The position numbers and the translations under genes are program-made. 64,000 bases of DNA, from positions 3,870,089 to 3,934,088 of the forward strand of contig CM035308.1 of NCBI GenBank assembly GCA_002900995.3, written 5' to 3'. The stretch comes from Ganoderma boninense (lineage: Eukaryota; Basidiomycota; Agaricomycetes; Polyporales; Polyporaceae). The notes beneath the pieces were generated by a model. The model was not told the DNA's origin. It saw only the letters and a program-made list of their open reading frames with translations, and searched no databases. Shown here in pieces: positions 46,362 through 56,425 of the stretch (position 1 is the stretch's first letter; every line of letters begins with the position of its first letter).

Positions 46362-46682
46362 GGGGATTGCTAGGCACTCTCCGGAAATGCAGGTGTGCTC
46401 GAAGTGAGCGTAGTCAATATATGGATGCTTCGAGCTTGTGTAGGTGCGTGGGTGCGAGAGGCACAACGGTCTTGCGGACAGCTCGAGAGCGTGAGGACAG
46501 TTAAAGCTCAATGAAAAGTAGCAAGGGATGAGTAGTGTAACTAAAAACATCACTTACAGGTAGCCCGACCGAAAATGCGCGTTCCCCGTGCGACTGCCAG
46601 CGGGCTATATGTTGGAAACATTTGAACTATGCGTGTAACATCAGGTAGCCCACAAGCACGGGCATCTAATGCCTACAGTCTG
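46362..46682. other. Short intergenic region
   Basis: This separates the decayed monooxygenase from the stop of the leftward F-box/coiled-coil gene. No feature was recognised beyond probable 3' UTR sequence. Confidence 0.35.
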
Positions 46683-48939
46683 CTAGTGGTTATCCCAAAT
46701 GTTAGTATGCTCATAAGACTCCCTGTCTCGGCTGCTCCGAAAGGCAGTCAAGACAGTCGCGCGGTCCATTTGCGCCACCGGATACTCCGGCAAGGCGAGT
46801 GCAGCAGCAGCCTCGGCCATCTCCTCCTCCTCCGGCTCTTGCTCCTCCGGCTCCAGTTCCGGCTCCTCTTTATCCGTCCCTGTCGACTCCGCATCGTCTT
46901 CCTTCATGGTAATATCATTTTCCTCGCTGCGCGCATGGGCGGAGCTACCCTCTCCCTCCGCGCCAGAACCCTCAGGCTGTTCCACATCCACTCCCTCGAG
47001 TCCACCAGCGTCCGCTGCACGGGCCCTCTCACTCGCCGATGCGTCGCTCAGTTCCCGTGTCTGCTCTGCGAGGTGGCCATACACCGCCGGCCACTCCCCA
47101 TGGTCCAAGTCACGCCCTTTCCAACAGGACTTCGCAAGGTCCTGTGGGATGAGCGCCGCGACCGTCTGCGCGACCCATCCCTGCGCAAAGCGGTAGTACA
47201 GCACGTCCTCCGACCCCTCACAGAGCAAGTCGGGGTGGCAGACCGACGGCCAGTCGGGGTTCCGCACGTGTGACTTGCAGTCCGACCCCGCCCCCGCGCC
47301 TTGTTCGAGGGCCATTGGCAGCGGGTGCTTGTCCGAGGTGAAGAGGACGCGCACGCTGCGGAGCGCGGGGACTGTGCTCTCGGGCTTGAGCGCTGTGCGG
47401 CGGTACCTCGCGCCTACAGATTGGTCCTGGCGCCCCCACAGCGCTCTGTGGATCGCCGTCGACCAGAAGTCGAGATGGACGAGGGTAGGGGAGTTGAGGA
47501 GGAGGGGATACGAGCCCGGGGTTTTCTCGAGCAGGGGCACGACGAGGTGCTCCAGCGCGGGACAGACGTCGACGAGCGTAGAGCAGGCTTCGAGGGTCGG
47601 ATGGTATGTCTGGCTGGCAAAGAAGGCCTGTGGAGGCGGGAAGAGATGGAGGTAACGCAGACCGCGGCCGAACCGCGCGAGAAGCCCTCCGGGCCATCCG
47701 TTACAGAGGAGGATGGTAAGGCGGGAGAGCTGGGGGAGCTCCCAGCGTGAGCACAGGTACTGATCCACGGCAGGCGAAGTCGCGAAAATCTGAAGGTTGG
47801 TCAGGGAAGGCAGGGATGCTGCTGGCAGTTTCATGATCTCCGAGCCTTCTGGGAGTGGAGACGGATACTTGGGCCACTGGCCAAGAGCGAGTGACTGCAG
47901 CGTGTTCAGCGTGGGGAGGATTTTGTGGATAGCCCGAAGCAGCATGTCGTTCATGCCGAGGTCAAGGTCGAGGGACTGCAAGTTCGAAGTCGCAATCTGC
48001 AGCAGTGGGTGGTCCGGGACAGACGGAGGCATCATGACGAACCACAAGGGATTAAAATAACCTTCGCAGTCGTCGCCATCTGGAATCAGTCTCCGGCGGG
48101 GGAAAGCGGCGTGGGGATGGTACGAGAACGATCGAAGGCGGGTGCATTGAGCGAATATGAACCCCAGGTCTTCACGGATGACGTCCGAGCATGGTGCCGC
48201 TACGACGCACGAGTCCCACTGAATGCTCTTGACGAAGGTCGCAAGACGCGGACCGACATCGAGGATCCGAAGAGTCTCTGCCAGCGCGGAGACTTGGCCC
48301 ATGCGCCGGAGCACGACCTCGCTGTAGAGCACGGACATGCCAGGCCAGACCGCCGCTGGGCAGATGAGTGGGAACGCCTTCTTCGTACGAAGCAAGTCGA
48401 ACCACGGATTGTGTGCCCCAGGCTGAACCGAGGAGTCAAACTGGTATGTTGGTTCAGAAGCGACGGCCAAGTTGAAAATATGCTGGAGAATCTCGTGCGG
48501 GAGAGTTGCGAACGTCCCCGACCGCCAGTGTTGATCCTCAGCACATGCTGGAAACGCCTGATAGCAGGAGGACAGAGCTCAGTAACTTTCTCTGAAACAT
48601 TGAATTGAAGCGCAGAAGCTTAGTCTCTGCTTGCGTCCGCCGTGACCTACCCCATTTTGCCGTAGGAGCGCACCGATCGCCGCTTTCAATGCCGCTCGCT
48701 CCTTTCGGAGCCGCTTCAGTTCCTGTGGTTTGGCATCATTACATTGGATATTTTATCCGGGTGAGAGATGAGAAGAGAGCAGCTTCCCGTCCACTCACCG
48801 GCATTACTCCAGATAACTGGCCCTCTAGGTTTTCATTCTCAGTTTTGAGACGGAGGTTGTCGTCGCGCAGGCCAGCGGTGGTTCGTACCACGCCGTCCAG
48901 GAAGAAGGTCAGGTCATGGCCAGCAGCGCTGCCGTTCAT
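46683..48939 (-). CDS. F-box/coiled-coil protein with acidic tail, paralogue 1
   Basis: Start MNGSAAGHDLTFFLDGVVR at 48939. A short coiled-coil region spans two small exons: GLRDDNLRLKTENENLEGQL, then ELKRLRKERAALKAAIGALL. The third exon brings the F-box (TFATLPHEILQHIFNLAV) and a long leucine-rich body with WDSCVVAAP, CTRLRSFSYHPHAAFPRR, GRGLRYLHLFPPP and CPALEHLVVPLLE. The tail is Glu/Asp/Ser-rich (for example EEPELEPEEQEPEEEEMAEA) and ends with VAQMDRATVLTAFRSSRD followed by a short end. F-box proteins recruit substrates to SCF ubiquitin ligases; the partner here is unknown. Introns follow at GVMP/ELKRL and LLRQNG/AFPACAEDQ. It forms a divergent, head-to-head pair with a clear paralogue starting at 49808. 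Confidence 0.85.
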
Positions 48940-49807
48940 GGCGCATACGGCAGAGTACAACAACCTGGAGTTCTCGGTAAAAGTGGGGACGGTAGTGCCG
49001 GACGGATGAGTGACACTGACCAGACTCGATGTCGGATGCTCGAGTGGAATAGATGAATGAAGCTTGTTTGAACATTGAACTGCCAGCGCACATTTGTCAC
49101 CGGTATGACGTAACATAGGTACGGCCCGTGAAGCCGACCCTGGCTACCGAGGACTCTACTTACCCGACCCCTGTGCAAATCGACGCACAGCGATGGCCCA
49201 TCACTGATTTAGCCCGCCTTCAATTAGATCTCGTTGCAATGAACTTGGAAGCCGTTATAATCAGATCATGAGGAATACACTTGACCCCACAGGACCACAG
49301 GGTGCCAAGACATCGTAAACTCAGAAAGATGTCGCTGCAAAGTGAGGGTGAGTACGGTGCACTTAATACTGTACATGACTCGGAGAGGAGGGAGATCATG
49401 ATGGGGGACTTGGAAGAAGAGATGGCGGGTTAAATGGGACTGCACCACACCAATCGAGGCTCCGAAGTGGTCCTGTACAGTATCGGAATGGTTGCTCTCC
49501 GACAACGTCCGAGGTCTGATGGAGGGTGTCCTGACCAGAATGCGGTGTGGTGTAGTTGCAGCGACGAAGAAGGACTGTATGAAGTTGCGAGTGGATTGGG
49601 AGGAGGCCCCGTTGGGAGAGCGTTGCACGCGCAATCATTGATTGACGTTGTCACCGTGCGTAATAATAGTTAGATTAATCTCGCAAAGTGATTGCTTCCT
49701 AATACGAGACTTGGCAAGCCTGATAATCAATGATAATAGCCCGAAATAGTGGCTACGCTCGCAACCTCAGCGTAGGTTGATTTGGTCTCGTACTCAGACG
49801 GTAGGGT
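48940..49807. other. Bidirectional intergenic region of F-box/coiled-coil pair
   Basis: About 870 bp between the two divergent starts, presumably holding both promoters. It includes open frames without domains and an AT-richer stretch near 49650-49760. No shared inverted copies of promoter sequence were obvious by eye. Confidence 0.35.
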
Positions 49808-52104
49808 ATGGCATTCGCACGTAACCACCGCGATTACTCTAGCATCTACGCCGCCGATAGCATAGACTTCTGGTTGAATGGTGCTGTGCGAGCCACTACT
49901 CATATTCGCGACGAAAACCTCCGCCTGGCAGCCGAGAATGAACGCCTCGAGAAGCTGCTGTCTGAAGTGATACCGGTAAGTGAACCGCTGCCAGTGCTCT
50001 TGCAATGACGAGCATTTATTGTTGCCGAATTCAGGAATTAAGGATGCTGCGAGAGGAGCAGCCGGCGTTGAAGGGCGCACTTCGCGTCTTGATGCTCCAG
50101 AGTGGGGTGAGTCGCACATTACAAAATTGAATGCAGAATCGAACGGGAATCATCACCTTTGACCGCCCCTATTGACCTCAATCCTCACCACAGATATTGC
50201 CACCACCACAGCCCAAGGAGCCCGCAACGTTCATAACACTCCCGGACGAGATCCTAGAAGCTATCTTCAGCCTCGCGGCGGCCGAACCAAAGCATCTGTT
50301 CGATCCCTCCAACTTCTCGTCCAGTGCTTCCGATCCATATCTCCGGCTACTGCGCACGAAGAAGGGCTTTCCGCTCATCTGCCGCGCAACCTTCTGGCCA
50401 GGCATGGCTGCCCTCTACAACGATATCGTACTCCGACGCATGGGCCAGATCCCAGCAGTTGCAGACACGCTCCGCGCCGCGGACATCGGGCCTCGTCTCG
50501 GACTCCTCATCAAAAGCATCCGATGGGACTCTTGCGTCGTAGCAGCTCCGTGTGCGGATGCCATTCGCGAAGAGATGGCGTTCATACTTGGCCAGTGCAC
50601 TCAGCTTCGGTCCTTCTCCTACCGCCCGCATCACCAGTTCCCCCTGCTGAGCCAGGCTCCGGACAGCGATGAATGCGAGGGCTTCTTCAACCCGCTGTGG
50701 TTCTTCACGACGCCATCCGCGGTCTCCGATCCGCTCCTGGTGCAATACAGTGCCGCGTCCAGTTTGCGCTCTCTCGAAATATCAGTCGACCTCCAAAAGG
50801 TTGACATCGACAGTCGTGAGGACGCAGAACCAATGCTTCTGGGGATACACAGGATTCTGTCCGCGTTCACGGGGCTGGAATCCTTAACCCTCGGTCCCTG
50901 GTCCTCGAACTCACCGCTCCCCGAAGTGCTCATGACCATGCCCAACGTATCCCTGCCGTCCCTGACGAGCCTGCAGATCTTCGCACCACCCCGGGAGGAC
51001 GTGGACACGTACTTGTGCTCGCACTGGGACGCACCCCAACTCGCCCGCCTCACCATCCTCATCAACACCGAATGGGCCGGGTCCCCCATCCGCCTCCTGC
51101 AGCGCTTCGGCCGCCGCCTGCGCTATCTCCATCTCTACCCCATCCGCGTCCCCCGGAGCATCTGGGACCCCATCTGGACGCTCGCCTCCACGCTCTCCGC
51201 CGTCTGCCCGCTGGTAGAGCACCTCGTCGTGCCCCGCATAGACCTCATCGTCGACTCCCCGACGCTGGTGCACCTCGACTTCTGGACCCCGCCGCACCAC
51301 GACTACCTGCGCGCGCGCCAGGACAGGGCGCGCGCCGACGCGTACCGCGAGTGGAACGTCGACGCAGGGCAGAGCAGCGTGCCCGCCCTCCGCACCGTGC
51401 GCTTTCTGTTCACGTGCATGCGCGTGGACGAGTCGGCCGCGCCGCTGGGCTGTAGACCCGGGGGCGTGCACGCGGACTGGCCGTGGGTGTGCCACCCGGG
51501 CCTGCTGAAGGCCGAGGACGAGGTGCTGTGCCACCGCTTCCCGCAGGGACGTGTCGTGCAGACCGTCGCGGCGGTCATCCCGGAGGTCTTCTGCCAGATG
51601 GGGATGCGAGAGGACGAGGAATCCGAGGCCGCTGAAGACTCGGAGTTAAGGGAGAGGCTGGTCGATGAGGACGAGGAGGACGATGGAGAGTGGGGAGGGT
51701 GGGACGTTGGGAGCGAGGAGAGTGGGGAAGGGGAGAGGTCTGTCAGCTCAGACTGGGCGAGCGACGACTCTGGGTCTGAGGAAGAAGGCAGCGGCGACTC
51801 ACACCAAGATGAAAACAATTCCGCAGTCGAAGAGAACGCTGGAGAGACGGATGACTCGGAGGGTGGGTTGCACAGTCATATGGATCTGCCTGAGGAGCCG
51901 GAGCTGGAGCAAGCACGGAAGGAGGATGGCATGGAGTCGGGAGACGGGACGCTGGACTGCAGGCGGCTTGAAGCCGCCGCTGAGCTGGCTTCGAGGGCGG
52001 AGTTTCCTGTCATACAACTCGATCGCGCAACCATCCTGGCCGCGTTTCGGCGCGGTACACATCAGACGCCATACAGTCACCTAGACCTCTCGGATCATTA
52101 CTAG
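49808..52104 (+). CDS. F-box/coiled-coil protein with acidic tail, paralogue 2
   Basis: Mirror-image paralogue of the 46683-48939 gene. Exon 1 (49808-49975) encodes MAFARNHRDYSSIYAADSID and the helix RDENLRLAAENERLEKLLSE. A short second exon adds ELRMLREEQPALKGALRVLM. The third begins ILPPPQPKEPATFITLPDEI, giving the F-box ITLPDEILEAIFSLAAAE. The body shares RLLRTKKGFPLIC, RWDSCVVAAPC, LRSFSYRPHHQFPLL, SLPSLTSLQIFAPP and LRYLHLYP with its partner. The acidic tail is longer and Ser/Asp/Glu-rich (DEDEEDDGEWGGWDVGSEES). The C-terminal motif is again VIQLDRATILAAFRRG. The stop at 52104 is 20 bp from the stop of the convergent AFG2-like fragment. Intact; target unknown. Confidence 0.87.
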
Positions 52105-52124
52105 GGCTACATGTCGACATACAA

Positions 52125-53110
52125 TTAGGCTTTGGTCACGCCGTTCTTGTCCCTCCAAGCTATATACGTTTGTACGACTTCAGGAGTGATCTGTTTCTTG
52201 ATATTCCGTGCGGCTTCGAAAAACGCCGCCTGGGGCACCTGAGCATAAAGCGAGCTCAGTTAGCAATGGCCACCTAGCACAATGCAGCAAGTACTTACAA
52301 ACGGTGCGTTGATGTCCGCCTTCATAGTCAGGAGCGCGGCCTCCTGGCACAATGCCACCATCTCGGCCCCCGAGCAACCTTCGGTCTATCCGCAAGTGAA
52401 TTAGGGTCGAGAGTTTATTAGAAGGGAAAGAGGGGTAGAGCGACGGACCATCCTTGCGATTTGCTCTAGATCCAAGCCAGCCTCGACGCTCATCTTCTGA
52501 GTGCGGATGCGCAGGATCTCAATGCGTCCTTCCACGTCGGGCGGCCCAACATAAAGAATGCGGTCCAGCCGTCCAGGCCGCATCAATGCCGAATCCTACA
52601 CAATATTTCAGAATAAGCATGGTGGAGGAGCATTGAGACAACATATTTGTGAAGCGCACTATGACGTTGGGCCGATTTGTCGCTGCGACGATGGCGACCC
52701 CCACGAGCTCCTGCACGCCGTCCATCTCGTTGAGAAGCAGGGCCAGGTCGCCCTCGTGTGCGCCGCCGCCGGAGTCGGGCCCCGAACGAGAGGTCGCCAG
52801 AGCGTCGATTTCGACCCACGCACTTACCTCGCACTCCGCACATCCGGATTCGCCCACGAACTTGTTCAACAGCTACATGTGGACGGGTTGTATCAGTACT
52901 GTACAGATGCTTGCTTTAGCGTGGGATCGTACCTCCGGACCCTTGACTGCTAGAAAATCCACCCCGCTCTCCGTCGCGCAAACCCTCACCAGCAGGCGCC
53001 TTGCTGCATCCCGGCCGGCCGTACAGCAGTGCCGCACGCATTGCCCGCACCCCGAGGTGAGCAAACAGTGAAGCAGCTCGAGTATGCTGCCCTGGAGCGT
53101 CTCGAGTGTG
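52125..53110 (-). pseudogene. AFG2: Truncated AFG2/Drg1-type AAA ATPase fragment
   Basis: Only the last AAA domain of an AFG2-like ribosome-biogenesis ATPase is present. Visible in order: ALLYGRPGCSK (Walker A, where the family has GPPGCSKT), ATESGVDFLAVKGPE, LLNKFVGES, EIDALATSRSGPDSGGGAHE, LLNEMDGVQELVGVAIVAAT, MRPGRLDRILYVGPPDVEGR, TEGCSGAEMVALCQEAALLT, and the C-terminal helix PQAAFFEAARNIKKQITPEV ending DKNGVTKA. The stretch between VGES and EIDAL, which in intact proteins carries the Walker B lead (RKARAA...IIFFDE), is missing. The Walker A region is frameshifted and the first ATPase domain and N-domain are absent. A full-length copy must exist elsewhere because the protein is essential in studied fungi. 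This is a duplicated, decayed fragment. Confidence 0.82.
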
Positions 53111-53425
53111 CGAGCGTGTCGGGTTGAAGTCGCACAGCTCGACCAGTCTTGCCTCGGAGAGCGCGCAGGGCGATGCGGCGGCAGTAGGATAGTACTTACT
53201 TAGCCCGTCCCCGAGCCGACTTCGAGGGGGAGGAGTCCTTGGTGTGGCGTTAATAGAACGGAATGAGAGTGGCGCGGGTTGAGCAGCGCCATGCGAGCAC
53301 GTTGGAGACCACGGGGACAAAGAGACCTTCAGACACAGAGGACAAAGGTGGTGTAGGTGGTCGCGGAAGGATCCATCGTGGTGACGGCCGGTTGATGAGC
53401 TTATGGTGGGGGTGAGAGGGATAGA

Positions 53426-53989
53426 CTACCGCTGGATGATACTCATATGAGTCCATGAGAAGAACATGGCAGCCTTTGGGGCATTTGCACTACCCCAGAG
53501 CGTCCCTGCAGAGGACCAGGCCGCTGACACCGCAAGCGAGAGCATTGGACTCAAACTTCTGACGGCCAGTGTCGTTGGACGCATCTTGACAGAGCTAGAG
53601 GCCCTGGTGGTCCGTACGCTTGGATATGAGCTTTGCAGGTAGAGTCGGGGCGTGGAGGAGGAGTATGGCGGCGCACGCACATTGAAGAGATAGGCAAGGA
53701 ATCCCAGCAGCGCACAAAAATATATTGGCAAGTTGTTTGCGACGTACTTCGCGGAAAACCCTTGCCCACAAACACACCCTCGAAGGCCCGCTAATCGTAT
53801 GTTTTCTCTGGATCTCAACGCGTCCTTGCAGCAATCCCTGACGTGTCGTAACCTGTGCTGCCGAGCTGGACAACACAGACCAAGAGAGAGTTGGTCTACC
53901 AGGGGAATGAGGCACCGCGAGCGAGGGAGACAGCGATCAGCGAGCCAATTTGACCTGGATGTGGAGAAGAAAATGGGCGGCGGCGTCAC
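53426..53989 (-). pseudogene. Possible amino-acid permease remnant
   Basis: On the minus strand FSAKYVANNLPIYFCALLGF followed by LAYLFN resembles the span around TM8-TM9 of APC permeases, where a 'G-P-Y...LFGFLAYLNV' pattern is common. Flanking text in other frames (for example SNALACGVSGLVLCRDALG) is not convincingly related. No start, no full domain and no splice path could be found, so this is a weak call. Confidence 0.3.
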
Positions 53990-54621
53990 GCCCAGTTGTA
54001 GGTGGCTTGTGACACCCGTGACCGGGTTTGTCCGAGGGGGCCTCTCCGGCGGAACTCGGACCGATGGGCTGCATTGCGCTTCATTCCGAGTCCTCGACGT
54101 GGACGACGAGCTGCAGTCGATTCACCTCGCCTTACCCCTTCATGGACGCTTAGAGACCGAGTAGCCTTTGTTTGAACATATTCCTCCTCTGGGAGCACCT
54201 CTGTTGAGTCTCGGTGATTTCGCACTGGACTAGGCGACTCCCTGTCTTACTGCAGCACCTGCCTGCCTGAGCTAGCGGCGAAGTTACTCACTCTCTCCCA
54301 GATTCGGAAACTTCCTCAAAAGTATCTCACTTGTCGCCCGCCGTCGGCGGCTTCTGCGGATGGGTATAGCAGGGCATTATCTCCTTGCTGTGCCGCTGCA
54401 GGGAACCCGCCGCTCTGGGGAAAGCCTGCTGCCTCGTGGCGCTTTGCAGCGAGAGTCTTTGTATGCACCGCTCAAGAATTCTGGTGATCCGTCGTCTTTG
54501 TCCTGCTCTCCCACTATAAATCTTCCTCCGATCTCCGTCTCACGCTCCTCACTTGCCCTCTTCCCATATCTTGTCGTCTCGACTCGCGTTCACAGACCGA
54601 GCCACTCCTACCAGCACTGCG
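53990..54621. other. Intergenic region upstream of the 54622 gene
   Basis: The right half is C/T-rich, as expected of a fungal leader, with a TATA-like site at 54514-54521. The plus-strand open frame at 53733-54164 has no domain. Confidence 0.4.
54514..54521 (+). promoter_or_regulatory. TATA-like element
   Basis: CTATAAAT lies 108 bases before the start codon at 54622, followed by a strongly pyrimidine-rich leader (TCTTCCTCC...CTCCTCACTTGCCCTCTTCCC). The arrangement is typical of well-expressed fungal genes. Confidence 0.5.
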
Positions 54622-55295
54622 ATGCACTCCAACATCGACTGCGCGATCGCCTTCGTGATCGAGCGCGGGCAGCAACTCAACGTTCCCAACGTCTTCTCCG
54701 CCTACCTCCAGACCCTCATCGCTCCAACCTCCTACGCCGACGATGACCATCCCCTCGAGACCGACGACGCCATCGCTCGCGCCGCACTAGTCACCTTCGA
54801 GCGTGCGATGGACAAATATCCGATGCCCGCACCTCCTGCGAAGGCCAAGAAATCGACGAGCAAAGCCAACCCTGCAGAGGCGACAAAGGCAGGGGCGCCG
54901 CTAGCAGGCAGGAGCAGGACGAAGAAGTACTCCGCGGAGGTCGCGCTGCTGCGGTGGGAGTACCAGCAGGCGGTATTGCGCGCGACGGCAGATGGCGAGT
55001 ACCAGGGCTGCTCTTGCATGTCGTGCGCGAGCCTGTCGGCCATGCGCGATCGCATACCCATGTCGGTGGGCGAGGAAGGCGAAGGCGAAGGGGATCAGAT
55101 GGTCGAGCCTGTCCGTGTGCGGCGTCGTCGTGCGTCCCGTCCTCTCCCTCTCTGTTCTTTGCCGTTGTTGATCACGATTATCGCACTTGCAATCTTTCAG
55201 GCAGGGCGAAGAAGCAGTTGCGAAAGAAGACGCCGTCGGCGCGGGCAATGCCTTTCGACCCATTTGCGCCATCGACCAGTGCTGTCGCGCTGTAG
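54622..55295 (+). CDS. Uncharacterised 200-residue basic protein
   Basis: I do not recognise the family. Exon 1 is 54622-55129. An intron at 55130-55200 (GTGCGT...TTTCAG) leads to exon 2 (55201-55295). The sequence starts MHSNIDCAIAFVIERGQQLN, then FSAYLQTLIAP and an acidic stretch (DDDHPLETDDAIARAALVTF). A Lys/Ala/Pro-rich linker (PPAKAKKSTSKANPAEATKA) follows, then KKYSAEVALLRWEYQQAVLR and a CSCMSCASLS cysteine cluster. The splice creates an Arg/Lys-rich run, RVRRRRRAKKQLRKK, that looks like a nuclear localisation signal, and the end is FDPFAPSTSAVAL. The frame is kept only when the intron is removed, which supports the gene. The start follows a TATA-like box and CT-rich leader. A nuclear protein is a guess from the basic run. 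Confidence 0.65.
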
Positions 55296-56425
55296 CCTCG
55301 CCGATAAGTCCCTTAATCGTGTTCCGCCATCCCATGCCTCTTCCTTCGTCTACTTTATGCATGAACCGCGATAGTCCCCCCTGTATCCATATCCATCCTT
55401 GTTCTTGCCACAGTGCCACAGTTTACACTGTACTCGTGACCTGTTGTATGCTTTCGTTTCGCTGTCCCATAACACTGTTTTCATACCATAATCACTCACC
55501 GTGTGTATCCGAGTCCAAGTCGTTCCCTTCGCGCATCTCCCTTCTTCCTTCTTCCCTCATGTTGGCCATCCCGGTACACGGTCTCCTCAGTGGTGCGACC
55601 TCGTTGCTGCATTTCTTCGTCCCGAGTCATGTTCTCCGGCTTAATCGGCTTCGTCGATGCCTTCATCTCCTCGCCCGACGTCGTTTGTGACTCTGCCTCT
55701 CTCTGCTCCTCTCTCTGTCTCTCTTGGTGACTAGAACCGTGCTACTATTAGTTTTAAGCCTGACGATATCCTTTCTGTTGGCTGTCCGCCGGCCAGTGCC
55801 TAGACAGACGAAACTCCGAACTCTTCTCCTTCTGGCGACCAGACTCTTGTCATGTCTCTTGGGCGATCGTCATCCTGATCCTCAATTTCTTGTCTCACCC
55901 CTCCCTGTCTCACTTCGACAATATTGCCCGCAGCGTTCGGTCCTCTCACTTCTGCGACCCTTCAACTGCAACCTCCCAACCTCCCTCTCCCGCAGTTCAC
56001 GCGCTCCACGCGTGCGGGGCTGCTCTCTTCAGTTCGCGCAACGTATAGCTCATCATCATCGCCCTTCGGAGTTTTTAGGGCTTTAACACACTACTCTCGA
56101 CTTGTAATTGTAAGTAGTTGTACGCTCTCGTTCCCTTTCTCGTGGCACCCGTTTGACGCCACAGACCCTCTCCGTGCGTATCAAGGCTCCGCAACGCAGG
56201 CCCGCATCTCCCTTCCCGCGTCGAAATTGGCCCTCCTCGTTGTCAACAGCGGGCGGAGTGGCATCATCCTATCCTCGTCCTCACCCATTCGCGCTGCCAT
56301 CCGAACACAAACCATGCGCAACCCAGCGATAAGTACCTCCTCCCCCGTATCGCCCGCAACTCTGCCTCCTTTTCCCCACTAGCAGCAGTACTGCTCAGCC
56401 AGCGCCACCCCCCCTCCCCCATACC
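55296..56425. other. Intergenic, pyrimidine-rich region
   Basis: Over 1.1 kb of C/T-rich sequence with scattered open frames (for example 55187-55690, 55724-56086, 55924-56382) whose Leu/Ser/Pro-rich translations reflect composition rather than a protein family. It probably comprises the 3' UTR of the 54622 gene and the leader of the following phosphatase locus. Confidence 0.45.

Noticed and set aside
51015..51534. Long open frames on both strands within the F-box/coiled-coil paralogue 2 exon
   Set aside because: Proline/arginine-rich shadow translations of a well-supported coding exon.
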